Made by a program: the position numbers and the translations under genes
In this document: positions 1 through 9,985 of the stretch, in pieces
Numbering within the stretch: position 1 is the first letter of the stretch
How the letters are laid out: each line of letters begins with the position of its first letter
Source: an uncultured bacterium
GTDB lineage: Bacteria > Myxococcota_A > Bradymonadia > Bradymonadales > Bradymonadaceae
Length of the DNA: 64,000 nt
Assembly (NCBI GenBank): GCA_937981985.1
Contig: CALJNB010000005.1
Span: forward strand, 1 to 64,000
Direction: 5' to 3'
The notes under the pieces: model-generated
Seen by the model: the letters and a program-made list of their open reading frames with translations, nothing else
What the model was told of the DNA's origin: nothing
Databases searched by the model: none

Positions 1-3000
1 CCAGCTGCAACACCAACGCAAATTGTTTGGACGGTTTTTATTGCACCGACGACAATGTGTGTTCTGACGATCTTTGCTCAGATACCGTTTGCGATAACGG
101 TATTTGTGAACTCGGAACCGGCTCGTGTATCAACGCTGATACGTGTCGTAAAGAAACTCAGGCGCAAGATTGTTTGGCTGGATTTGGATGTGTTGCGGGT
201 TCTTGTGTAAACGAAGCTGATTTTTGCGAAGAACTCGATTGCCAACGCGGCGTGTGTTCATTCGAAGCGCAAGGTTGCATTGATGCCCCCGATTGCGGTG
301 GAGATGATATTAAATGTTTAAGCGGGAATTATTGTGACGCAAATAATGTCTGCGAAACGAATCGCTGCGATATCCTCAATACCAATTGCCCACGTGGTGT
401 TTGTGACCCAGCTCAGGGTGTTTGCGTTGATGCTGAAGAATGCTCGGGCTCAACCGATTGTGTTGACGGTAACGTTTGTCTGTCTGGAACATGTACTCCA
501 TTAGGTGAAGTTTGCGGCGAAAATGGTTGCAGTGGCAATCAAGAATGTTCTTTCAACGAATCGACTTCAATGGCGGCGTGCGAGGAAAGCGCCGCGGGCT
601 GTCTCGCGGCGCTCGATTGTTCTGGCGACCGTATTTGCGTTGCTGGTGCCTGCGCAGAACCTAGCGCATGTGGCGATGACGCTTTAGAGCCTAATAATGT
701 TACGGGTCAAGAATCAGAGATCGTTGGCGTTCATGAAGAGCTTTCTTTATGTGATGGAGATACTGATCTCTTTATTTTTGATACAACAAAAGACGCGGAT
801 CCTTTCGGAATGTTGAACGCCGTGGTTGAAATTGAGCCCGCAGATGTGGGTTTGGGCGAGGTAAAATTAGAACTCGTTAATCCGCTCGGAAATGTTGTCC
901 AATCTGGAAGTTCTGTCGTGAATGGGATTCAAACAGCAGTGATTGATCTCAGTCATCTCATTGATGTTATTACGCAAGGAAAATACATTGTGCGTGTGAC
1001 TGGCGATGGGATTTCTACCGCAGGCGTTCGTTACGCGCTTCGGACCGATGTTGTGGATCCTAATGTCCTTAACGCATGTGGTTTGGTGACGCCGATAGAT
1101 CCAACTATTCCCACTGCTGGCAACACCGCGATGGGAGGTTCGATTGAACTTAAATCATGCGGAGATAGTCAAGGAATTGCGAAAGAAAATATTTTCTCTC
1201 TCACAGTGGATGTACCTTCTTATGTGACGCTTCGGGCTTTACCCGCGATCGGAGTCGATGTGACTTTGTCGATGAGATCAATTTGCGCTCAGGATGATAC
1301 CGATTTGGGATGTGCAAATTCATCAGGTGAATCTGACCCAGAACAAATTTCGGGCGCGCTTTCTCCGGGCGTCTATTACGTAATCGTCGAAAGTGAACAA
1401 CTCACCGAAGGTGCTTATTCTATCATTACCGAGATCGAGCCGATCATTTGCCAGACCGCCGACAATACTTGCGCGGATGCCAATAACGCAAGCGTTTGTA
1501 ATGCTCGCGGAACGGCTTTTGAAAATGAAGTGTGTGAAAACGGCTGCGATATGGCGATTAATCGATGTACTCGCGATGCTGGCGACGTTTGTGGGACCGC
1601 TATTCCTGTCACCGGATCGTATTCCGGGACGATAGATTGGTCTTCTTTCATAGGTGATTATAATCCCGATGCTGCATGTGTTCCTTTGGATGGTACAGAC
1701 TCCGATGTTGATGGCGAAGATGTGGCTTTCGCCGTTACTATTCCGGATGGTAGCGCACTTGTCGCTTCACTAAGTCGAGCCTCTGGCGTTTATGTTTCCA
1801 TGTATTTCGTAACAGAATGTTTGGACGTGAGTTCATCATGTGTTGTCGGCGCAAATAACGGCCAGTTTTCTAACGAAGAATTATTTTACAAGAACGACAC
1901 CGGTGCAGAAATTTCGGGCTTCCTTATCGCCGATAGAGGAACCGAATCGACAAGTAATACTCCGTCTAATATCGAAATTTCCGTAGCGCCTGTAGTTTGT
2001 ACTCCCGCCGAAAAACGTTGTATTCTTAATCGTGAATCCCAATCTTGTAATGCCGCAGGAACTGCGTTTGATAGTTCTACGACATGTAACTTTGGGTGCG
2101 ATGACGCCACCGGCGAATGTGTGACCGCGCTTAATGATGTTTGCAGTGGCGCCGTCGTACTTTCATCCGGAGTCACTGAGTCCGGAGATATTGGGATACT
2201 TTCACCAAGTTATAATTCCGCGGGTTGTAATTCCCGCACCAATGGTCGTGATGCTTCTTACGTTTTAGAAAACGTTCCAGTTGGGTCTCTCATTGAAGTA
2301 GATATGGTTACTGATTTCGATGCGGTTCTTTGGGCTGCTCGAGAATGTACGATGGATGTATTGAGTGCCTGTACCTCGCGCTCCGATTCCGCTTTCTCTT
2401 CGGGAACCGAATCCTTAAGTTTCATCGCTTCGGACACCGGAGATTACTATTTCGTTGCAGACACTTATTCAGCATCGGGTTCAGTAGGAACCTTTACGAT
2501 AACGGCAACGGTTACCCCCCCACAGTGTAACTCTGGAGACCTCATCGGCTGTTCAGATGCGAATACGCTTCAGTATTGCGATAGTACCGGACAAATCACA
2601 AGCATCTCTTGTATGGGCGGTTGTGCGAGCGATCGATGTAATACACCCTCAGGCGATATTTGTTTGGATGCCAAACCCTTGTTGGCAACGCTTACCAATC
2701 AAAACGTTAGCGGCAGTACCGATGATGGCGGTAGTAATTCTATGACGCCAAACGGAAACTTGGGGAGCTGCAGTTTCACCAGTGCGCTCGACGAAGCCGA
2801 TCGATTCTTCACCGTTGATATCCCCGCTGAACACGCTTTGGAGATTTCATTCGACAGGGGATTTTACCCACAACTTTATATCCTCGATGACTCGTGTGAT
2901 TTGAATTCTTGTAAAGCTCAACTTACCGGTGATGGCGATTTAGATTACTACTCCTTGCTGGGAGAGACCGTAATCATCGTAGTGGATTCTAGTACCCTTG

Positions 3001-5213
3001 CCACTTTTGATCCCACTGATAACGAATGGGACTTCGACTACAAACTTGTTCCTCAACCTGGTCGTATTTGTACAGCAGGCGAGTCGGTCTGTAACGGAAA
3101 CGTTGCAGAAGTTTGCGATGCGTCCCAAACGACGACCACCGGCTTTATCTGTCCAAATGGATGCGCGAATGGTCTTTGTATTGACGACCCAGCGGTTTCC
3201 CAAACATGCGCAACCGCACCAGATGTAACAGGTGGATTCATCGGATCAATTAACGAAGATGATTACACGAATGATGTTGATGGAAGACCCTGTGGGTCAC
3301 GTTCGGCCGGCGCAGACTCCCATTTTCAAGTATCGCTTCAGGCCGGTGAGATCTTACATGCGACCGTGAGTGGCGGTACCTGGTATCCGCAACTTTATTT
3401 CTACACCGATTGCCTTGATCCTGTTGCAAGCTGTCAGGCAGGAAGTCCTTATGCTCGGGAAAGTGAACTATTTTATCAGGCCCCTGTTGCGGAAACCGTA
3501 TTCATCGGAATCGATTTCGAATCGTCATCTGCTAATGCATCACATGAGGCTCAAACCCTTATTGAGATTTTGCAACCGGAGTGTCTGGACGGCGACCCAC
3601 CGATTTGTAACGCGACTGGTGATGCTCTCGCCGTCTGTAATAACGGACGTTTTGAGGACATCGCTTGTGGCGGAAATGGGGTTTGTACCAATAATAAATG
3701 TGAAACACCGACTGGCGATGTTTGCTTCGATGCGATTCAACTCGACGGCGTTCCCGCAGGCGTACTCTCGGTTACGAGTACTTTTAGCGGCGCTACTAAA
3801 GCGTTCCAAGCCGATCAAACGACCCTCGCAGGCGCATGTCGCTTTAACGCAGCCGGAACTCGCGATCGAATTTTTGAAATTTCACTTAATCAAGGTGATA
3901 GCCTAAAAATCGATCACGATGGAAGCGATGATACCTATATTGCGCTGGTCGAAGATTGTACCGATGCCAACACGTGTCTGGCGGCGAATCGACTTGCAAC
4001 TGACGATGTATCCATTGAGTTTGTGGCACCCGCTACCCGAACCTATTTCGTGATCGTCAGAGCCGAGTTCAGCGCAAGCAGTTCGTTTTCTTTTGACTAC
4101 GAAGTAACATCGGCCGCCGGTAAGGTTTGTAATCCCAATACCTTCTATTGTTTGGATGGTTCAACCGTTGCAGCTTGTGATGGAAACGGTCAAATTAGAA
4201 CGCAATATAATTGCCCAGCAGGGTGTTCAAATGGTGCGTGTACCTCGTTACCGTCTTCTTCAACATGCGGTGGCGCACCAAGCATCGTTGGTGGGGGTTA
4301 TTTCTTAGAAAATCTTGGAACAGGAACTAAGGATCTCAATATGTCATCGTCAAGTTGTACTGGCGAATCTTCACCTGGGTCTGACTTTTTCTATGCGATC
4401 GATGTCGATGTAAATGAAACCATTGATCTTCGGGTTCAGGCATTTGATGAAATTGATGACCCGGTTCTTTACCTCTTCACAAGCTGTGCAGATGCGGAAA
4501 CAAGCTGTCTAGCGGCGACCGCTACCGGCGACGCTTCACAAAACCTAACTTTCCAATCTCCGATCGCTCAGACGGTTTACGTTGGATTGGATACGGACTC
4601 ATCGTTTGACAGTTCTTGGCTAGGACTTGAAATCGAAGTGCGTCAACCTGATTGTGTTCCAGGTACGACACCGCAAACGTGTACGGTTGATACTACGAGT
4701 TTTGAGTATTGCGACGATACTGGATTTTTGCAGAGCTACTATTGTGGTGGGCCGGGCATGTGTGATGCCGCTACGAATCGTTGTACTTCGCCACTTGGTA
4801 ACGTTTGTCGTGATCCGTACGAGGCTACGCCTGCAGCTCTTGCAACGCCAAATGTTATCGCGGGCTCAATGAGTGGTGATGATAATTATTCGTTAGTCAC
4901 CGGTAATATTTGTACCGGTTCGCAAACGCCAGGTAGAGATCAGGTCTACGTTGTGGACTTGATTGCCGGTCAAACGCTCACTGCTTCGCTTGTTAGTACC
5001 GATGCGACACCTGAAGATATTGCGATGTATCTGACAACCGATTGTGAAGCGCTTCCTAATAGTTGCGTTGCTGGCGCTGATGCTCAACCGGCAGGTTCGA
5101 CCCCAGAAGCACTTACTTACACCGCCACATCGGCTGAGACTGTTTTCATTATCGTCGATTCATTCTTTGCGAATGCGAACGGGACCTTCGATCTTAGCGT
5201 TGAAGTAAACTAA
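1..5213 (+). CDS. Giant secreted/surface-type Cys-rich multi-module protein (5' end outside window)
   Basis: The frame is open upstream of the listed TTG at 27 (SCNTNANC-LDGFYC...), so the gene is 5'-truncated by the window. N-terminal CxxGxYCx5C repeats; then seven Cys-rich modules alternating with ~100 aa PPC-like beta-sandwich segments (AD..F.V.L..G..L....YPQLYF...C). Confidence 0.85.
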   Translation, partial: SCNTNANCLDGFYCTDDNVCSDDLCSDTVCDNGICELGTGSCINADTCRKETQAQDCLAGFGCVAGSCVNEADFCEELDCQRGVCSFEAQGCIDAPDCGGDDIKCLSGNYCDANNVCETNRCDILNTNCPRGVCDPAQGVCVDAEECSGSTDCVDGNVCLSGTCTPLGEVCGENGCSGNQECSFNESTSMAACEESAAGCLAALDCSGDRICVAGACAEPSACGDDALEPNNVTGQESEIVGVHEELSLCDGDTDLFIFDTTKDADPFGMLNAVVEIEPADVGLGEVKLELVNPLGNVVQSGSSVVNGIQTAVIDLSHLIDVITQGKYIVRVTGDGISTAGVRYALRTDVVDPNVLNACGLVTPIDPTIPTAGNTAMGGSIELKSCGDSQGIAKENIFSLTVDVPSYVTLRALPAIGVDVTLSMRSICAQDDTDLGCANSSGESDPEQISGALSPGVYYVIVESEQLTEGAYSIITEIEPIICQTADNTCADANNASVCNARGTAFENEVCENGCDMAINRCTRDAGDVCGTAIPVTGSYSGTIDWSSFIGDYNPDAACVPLDGTDSDVDGEDVAFAVTIPDGSALVASLSRASGVYVSMYFVTECLDVSSSCVVGANNGQFSNEELFYKNDTGAEISGFLIADRGTESTSNTPSNIEISVAPVVCTPAEKRCILNRESQSCNAAGTAFDSSTTCNFGCDDATGECVTALNDVCSGAVVLSSGVTESGDIGILSPSYNSAGCNSRTNGRDASYVLENVPVGSLIEVDMVTDFDAVLWAARECTMDVLSACTSRSDSAFSSGTESLSFIASDTGDYYFVADTYSASGSVGTFTITATVTPPQCNSGDLIGCSDANTLQYCDSTGQITSISCMGGCASDRCNTPSGDICLDAKPLLATLTNQNVSGSTDDGGSNSMTPNGNLGSCSFTSALDEADRFFTVDIPAEHALEISFDRGFYPQLYILDDSCDLNSCKAQLTGDGDLDYYSLLGETVIIVVDSSTLATFDPTDNEWDFDYKLVPQPGRICTAGESVCNGNVAEVCDASQTTTTGFICPNGCANGLCIDDPAVSQTCATAPDVTGGFIGSINEDDYTNDVDGRPCGSRSAGADSHFQVSLQAGEILHATVSGGTWYPQLYFYTDCLDPVASCQAGSPYARESELFYQAPVAETVFIGIDFESSSANASHEAQTLIEILQPECLDGDPPICNATGDALAVCNNGRFEDIACGGNGVCTNNKCETPTGDVCFDAIQLDGVPAGVLSVTSTFSGATKAFQADQTTLAGACRFNAAGTRDRIFEISLNQGDSLKIDHDGSDDTYIALVEDCTDANTCLAANRLATDDVSIEFVAPATRTYFVIVRAEFSASSSFSFDYEVTSAAGKVCNPNTFYCLDGSTVAACDGNGQIRTQYNCPAGCSNGACTSLPSSSTCGGAPSIVGGGYFLENLGTGTKDLNMSSSSCTGESSPGSDFFYAIDVDVNETIDLRVQAFDEIDDPVLYLFTSCADAETSCLAATATGDASQNLTFQSPIAQTVYVGLDTDSSFDSSWLGLEIEVRQPDCVPGTTPQTCTVDTTSFEYCDDTGFLQSYYCGGPGMCDAATNRCTSPLGNVCRDPYEATPAALATPNVIAGSMSGDDNYSLVTGNICTGSQTPGRDQVYVVDLIAGQTLTASLVSTDATPEDIAMYLTTDCEALPNSCVAGADAQPAGSTPEALTYTATSAETVFIIVDSFFANANGTFDLSVEVN

Positions 5214-5238
5214 GTTAGCCACATACCCAATAATACTG

Positions 5239-5265
5239 GCCGACTCCGATGGAGTCGGCTTTTTT
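5239..5265 (+). terminator. Rho-independent terminator
   Basis: GCCGACTCC-GAT-GGAGTCGGC followed by TTTTTT, 26 nt after the stop codon. Confidence 0.9.
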
Positions 5266-5356
5266 GTACCCAAAACTAAGGGGAACCGAACTTTCTTGAC
5301 AAGATTAGACCAACGCGGTCTATTCTTGGTCTTCCATTTCAACGTGTGATTACAAA

Positions 5357-7102
5357 ATGATTTTTAGGCTTCTACTTCTTAGCTTTGTTTTTTCTTTTTC
5401 TTTTGCTTGCAAATCTAATAAGGCCGCGATGCCAAAAGATCCAACAGCGAGAGCAGCAGTATTCGCCGCTCATTTGCCCGCCGATGCGGAGTCTCTAGTC
5501 GTCATTGCGGAGGTCAAAACATTTCGAGAGAAAGTAAAAACCTTGAAGAAAAATCTCGGCGATTCAGCAATGGTCGATCAGGTTCAGAAGCAATTTCAAA
5601 AAGCATTTGGCATCGATCTTCTTGACGAGAAAAGTTGGGTGGACGCAGGACTCACACCCAACTCCTCGCTCGGTCTCGCCATTTATCGCGATCGCCCAAT
5701 CATCTACATGTATGTCGATAATCGACAAAAGTTCGAACAAACAATTATTCGCCGTATGGAGTCAACCTTTCAATTTAAAGGGGCCGCAAAGACTTCTAAA
5801 GTGGGAGATTATACCGTCAAATATATAAGTGACGATCCTACTAAGCAGATGTCATGGCTTTACAACGAAAAGCTTGTCATGCTCACGATGCCGTCGCTGT
5901 CAACAACTGGGGCGCTTGAGGCTGGTGGCGCATCTTTAGTGCTTACAGATGCCAGAAGTGTGAAGCCCGACGCGTCGTATAAATCACTAAAAATGTTTAC
6001 TAAATTCACCGATCGTTTTGTTAAAAAATATCCGGTTGCCGGAATTGTTCCGGTGGAAAATTATTTGAAAAATCCCGACGTTCAAAAACGAATTGGTGAA
6101 CAACCTAACGGTAAACAAGCCGAAGCAATGATTCGCAAATATGCCAAGCATTTCATTTTCGCCGCTGACATAAAAGCCGAACGACTTTCGGCTGAAGTTT
6201 ACGTGGCGGGTTCAGATCAACTCAACAGCACCGTGCAGATGTTGTCTAAACTCGAGCCTGAAGCTCAATTGCAAAATCTCGTAACCGAAAATACCGGATT
6301 AGGGGTTCGTTTAAGTATCGACCCTATGGCGGCTTTCGGTTTCGCGACAACTGTAATGCCAGAAGGTGAAGTTCGACGATTCAAGCGAAGATTAAAGAGC
6401 TTGGGCGATCAACTTGGTATCGATGTTGAGAAAGATGTCTTAGCCGCGCTAAACGGTCATGTCGGGATCTTCTTCTATGGCATTGCTGGAAATGCGCTTG
6501 AACTCGCAGGCGGTGACCCACAAACAATAGCCAATAAGTTAGGTTTGATGGCTTCGCTTTCATTTAAGGATCAAAAAGGACTCGATAACTTGGTAAATAA
6601 GTTAGTTAAAAAACCCATCGAAGGAGTAACCGGAGACGATGCTATTGCCGATGGCAATACGCCTCTGCCGTGGTCTGTCGACGAGGTAAAATCAGAAAGT
6701 GGTGTCCTGCTGGAAGGGATGCGTTCGGTGAAGCCGCCTTTGCCTTTGCCCGTTCGGATTCTTACTTATAAGGATAGGCTGGTCATCGCCGCCCCCGCTC
6801 TTGGCGAACAAACCGTCTACGATTATCTGACCGGCAAAAGAAGCAAAGATAAAAAGATAGGAGATGTTGAGGGCTTTGATCTTGGAAACGACTTTGCGAC
6901 AACCAAAGCTTTCAACGGCTTGTACGCGAATGTGAAACGTCTCAAGACCAACCCCGGTCAAATTCTCAGCATGATCGGCGCAGGTTTCCTTATCGATAAC
7001 TTCGATGAAATGTCACTGAAAATAGATCCTGATGAAATCGGCCTTAAAGTGTCGTTGACCGCGGATATGAAAAAATCCGAAAAAGCTGCTCCGAGTAAAT
7101 AA
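5357..7102 (+). CDS. Predicted lipoprotein of unknown function (DUF3352-like guess)
   Basis: 581 aa; signal peptide with lipobox-like FSFAC; TAA directly abuts the ABC ATPase ATG. Confidence 0.8.
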   Translation: MIFRLLLLSFVFSFSFACKSNKAAMPKDPTARAAVFAAHLPADAESLVVIAEVKTFREKVKTLKKNLGDSAMVDQVQKQFQKAFGIDLLDEKSWVDAGLTPNSSLGLAIYRDRPIIYMYVDNRQKFEQTIIRRMESTFQFKGAAKTSKVGDYTVKYISDDPTKQMSWLYNEKLVMLTMPSLSTTGALEAGGASLVLTDARSVKPDASYKSLKMFTKFTDRFVKKYPVAGIVPVENYLKNPDVQKRIGEQPNGKQAEAMIRKYAKHFIFAADIKAERLSAEVYVAGSDQLNSTVQMLSKLEPEAQLQNLVTENTGLGVRLSIDPMAAFGFATTVMPEGEVRRFKRRLKSLGDQLGIDVEKDVLAALNGHVGIFFYGIAGNALELAGGDPQTIANKLGLMASLSFKDQKGLDNLVNKLVKKPIEGVTGDDAIADGNTPLPWSVDEVKSESGVLLEGMRSVKPPLPLPVRILTYKDRLVIAAPALGEQTVYDYLTGKRSKDKKIGDVEGFDLGNDFATTKAFNGLYANVKRLKTNPGQILSMIGAGFLIDNFDEMSLKIDPDEIGLKVSLTADMKKSEKAAPSK

Positions 7103-7843
7103 ATGATTGACGTTAAAAACGTCTCAAAGTTTTACGGCGAAGGGGAGGGAAAAACGACGGTCTTAGACAAGGTTTCCCTTTCCATTGACGCCGGAGAATT
7201 TGTCGCGATCATTGGTACCTCAGGATCTGGGAAAACAACGCTATTGAATACCATCGGGACTTTAGATTCTCGTTTTGAAGGTTCGCTCGCGATTGATGGA
7301 AAAGAACTTTCAAATTTGGGCGATCAAGAGGCAGCAAAATTACGTAGCAAACACTTTGGCTTCGTGTTTCAACAATTTAATTTGCTCGACCACTTGAGTG
7401 CGATCGAAAATGTGATTCTCCCAAGATTTTTCGGTGAAGTTGTCCAGAGTCCAGAGAACTTGGGAGCCGAACTTCTAAAAAAAGTAGGTTTAGAGAAAAA
7501 GATTAACGCCCGCCCACCAGAATTATCTGGAGGGCAAAAACAACGTATTGCAATCGCGAGGGCGTTATTTCGTAAGCCCAAGGTTATACTCTGTGATGAA
7601 CCGACAGGGAGTCTAGACCGAAAAACAGGTTTGGAAATTTTGGACCTTTTTACCGAGCTTAACGATAAGGACAATATCACACTCATCATGGTTACTCATG
7701 AGGAACACATCGCAAAACTTGCCAGGAGAATTATTCGAATGGAAGATGGCAAAATCGTCTCTGATGAAGTGAATATTCCCGAGGTTGCAGATCGAGCATT
7801 GAAGTTGGATACGGTAACAAAGCGAGGAGACGAAAATGAGTAA
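7103..7843 (+). CDS. ABC transporter ATP-binding protein, LolD/MacB type
   Basis: Walker A GTSGSGKTT, signature LSGGQKQRIAIARAL, Walker B VILCDEPTGSLD. Confidence 0.95.
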   Translation: MIDVKNVSKFYGEGEGKTTVLDKVSLSIDAGEFVAIIGTSGSGKTTLLNTIGTLDSRFEGSLAIDGKELSNLGDQEAAKLRSKHFGFVFQQFNLLDHLSAIENVILPRFFGEVVQSPENLGAELLKKVGLEKKINARPPELSGGQKQRIAIARALFRKPKVILCDEPTGSLDRKTGLEILDLFTELNDKDNITLIMVTHEEHIAKLARRIIRMEDGKIVSDEVNIPEVADRALKLDTVTKRGDENE

Positions 7844-9194
7844 TCGTATTTTTTCGTTGGTAAGCCAATCTGTTAAAAGGAATAAGCGCGATTTTATTTT
7901 CTCAAGTATCGGGATTATCGTAGGAATCGGCACATTAATATTCTTCACCGCACTCGGTGCTGGCGTGAAAGAAACCGTTCTCGAAAAGATCTTTGTCATT
8001 GGCCAGCTCGAAGTTGTTAAGCCCAGTGTGGGGCTATTTGCGGGAAATCAATTAAGCGATAAAGATGTAAACAGGCTTACAGATATTGACGGGGTTAAAG
8101 GCGTTTTTCCTAAGATGAAGCTAACGTTCCCAACGAGTGCTCGCGGTGGGAAAGCGCTTATTGGAAAAGATATATGGGCCGAACTTATTGCCGACGGCAT
8201 TCCGCCGGAATTGGTCCAGCTTGATGACCCAAATGTTTTCCAAGATTTCGGCGCAATCGACGGCCCCGCTTGTGAAACGGGAAAGGATTGTAAAGATGGG
8301 ACCTATTGCTCGGAAGAAAAGAAGTGCGAGATGCCGATACCCGTCGTCATTTCGCCGACGCTTGTTGAAATTTATAACGGAAGCATTCACACCGCTATGA
8401 GCGGTGCATCGGGCGCGCTTTCAATGTTGCCCAAGCTGGAAAAGAAGAGTCTCATAGGTTTAGAGTTCGAGGGCGTTTTTGGGAAATCCTACCTCGGTCG
8501 ATCCTCTAAAGGAAAAACGGAAACCAAAAGAATGCGTCTGGTAGGTTTTTCAGATCAGGCGATCACGCTCGGTGCGACGATGCCGATAGGTTACGTAAAA
8601 CGACTCAACGCGAAATTTAAGGGACAGAGTGCGTCCGAGGAATATCATTCGATTTTGGTCGAAACTGAATCCAACGAATACGTTGCCGAGGTGTCAAGAA
8701 TTCTAAAAGACGAAATGGGGTATTCGCTTAGCGAAAAATTTGAACAAGCCGAACGAGCTGGCCTCCTGATCTTTTTGATGACCTTGGTATTCAATCTTAT
8801 TAGTCTCATCATCTTAGCGATCGCTGCCGTAAATATCATGCACACCTTCTTGATGTTGGTTCTGGAACGAAAGCGCGAGCTTGCGCTTATGCGCGCTGTA
8901 GGTGCAACGCGTTCTAATATACGGATGCTGGTACTCGGCGAAGCAGTATTGTTGGGACTCATTGGCGGCAGCGTAGGTACCCTATTGGGTTTTATAAGCA
9001 CGCTCGTTGTCGATCTGGTGTTTAAAAATTACGTGGTCGACTTTCCTTTTAAGCCCGACTCCTTATTTGCTTTTGAACCTTGGATGTTTGGTGCGGCGAT
9101 AGGGGTAAGTATCCTCTTCTGTGTTTTGGGGGCTGCGATACCTGCCATCCGCGCAAGTCGTATCGATCCAGCATCGGCCCTTTCTGGGTTTTAA
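7836..9194 (+). CDS. ABC transporter permease, MacB/FtsX type, with Cys-rich periplasmic insert
   Basis: N-terminal TM, large periplasmic segment, three C-terminal TMs with [22 protein letters not shown]; overlaps the ATPase gene by 8 nt. Confidence 0.93.
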   Translation: MSNRIFSLVSQSVKRNKRDFIFSSIGIIVGIGTLIFFTALGAGVKETVLEKIFVIGQLEVVKPSVGLFAGNQLSDKDVNRLTDIDGVKGVFPKMKLTFPTSARGGKALIGKDIWAELIADGIPPELVQLDDPNVFQDFGAIDGPACETGKDCKDGTYCSEEKKCEMPIPVVISPTLVEIYNGSIHTAMSGASGALSMLPKLEKKSLIGLEFEGVFGKSYLGRSSKGKTETKRMRLVGFSDQAITLGATMPIGYVKRLNAKFKGQSASEEYHSILVETESNEYVAEVSRILKDEMGYSLSEKFEQAERAGLLIFLMTLVFNLISLIILAIAAVNIMHTFLMLVLERKRELALMRAVGATRSNIRMLVLGEAVLLGLIGGSVGTLLGFISTLVVDLVFKNYVVDFPFKPDSLFAFEPWMFGAAIGVSILFCVLGAAIPAIRASRIDPASALSGF

Positions 9195-9211
9195 GTTCAG
9201 TTGAGGTGACG

Positions 9212-9913
9212 ATGTTCTTTCTACATGGCTTTTTGGGAAGCGACAGAGATTTCGATTTTTTTCCAGACACCTTCCAGGCACTTAGTTACTTTGATGTACC
9301 GCTCGCAACGAGCGTGCCGAAGCAATGGGACTTGCTTGGGCACCATTTGTGGGATCAGGTGAAAGGACAAGAGCCTATTTCCTTGTTCGGTTATTCGATG
9401 GGCGGTAGACTTGCGTTAGCGATGTTAGCGGCTGAACCTGGTCGCATCAAAAGTTTAGTCTTATGTAGCGCGCAGTTTCGACCGCCACCAAATTCTACAA
9501 AACGAAACGAACTCGATCATCAACGCGCGTTGTCTCTAGCAGAAAATCCAAGAACATTTTTGGAAACATGGTCGACTTTACCTCTTTTTGGTCCTCAGGA
9601 CGGACCGGCTTGGAAAGACTTGAAAGACCGTAGAGTTGAAGCCTTAAAAACCTCGTCGACGATTTGGGCATATTTACTCGAGGGTTTCTCCGTTTCTGTT
9701 CAACCGGATTTTTCGACTTTGATAAAAAACCACGCACAAAAAATCACATTTTTATACGGCGAACGCGACGAAAAGTATAAGGCTTTTGCCGATGATTACC
9801 GAACTTTGGGCGTACAGACGACAGAAATCCCCAATGCGTGGCACGCTGTGCATTTGGATAATCCTGACGGCCTCTTGTCGGCCCTCAAAAAGATCGCTCA
9901 ACGCGCAAAGTGA
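9212..9913 (+). CDS. Alpha/beta hydrolase, MenH-like
   Basis: MFFLHGFLGSDRDFDFFPD, nucleophile elbow GYSMGGRLAL, terminal WHAVHLDNP. The ORF listed from 9080 includes an upstream extension; ATG at 9212 preferred. Confidence 0.8.
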   Translation: MFFLHGFLGSDRDFDFFPDTFQALSYFDVPLATSVPKQWDLLGHHLWDQVKGQEPISLFGYSMGGRLALAMLAAEPGRIKSLVLCSAQFRPPPNSTKRNELDHQRALSLAENPRTFLETWSTLPLFGPQDGPAWKDLKDRRVEALKTSSTIWAYLLEGFSVSVQPDFSTLIKNHAQKITFLYGERDEKYKAFADDYRTLGVQTTEIPNAWHAVHLDNPDGLLSALKKIAQRAK

Positions 9914-9985
9914 CTCCGCGTTTACCATCTTGCCTACCGTGATGGTTTGTAGTTTATTGAGCTTTTATAAAATTCGAGTACCACT

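Noticed and set aside
27-29. TTG start of the 1728 aa ORF
   Set aside because: The frame is open upstream to the window edge (SCNTNANC), so this is an ORF-caller artefact; the true start is outside.
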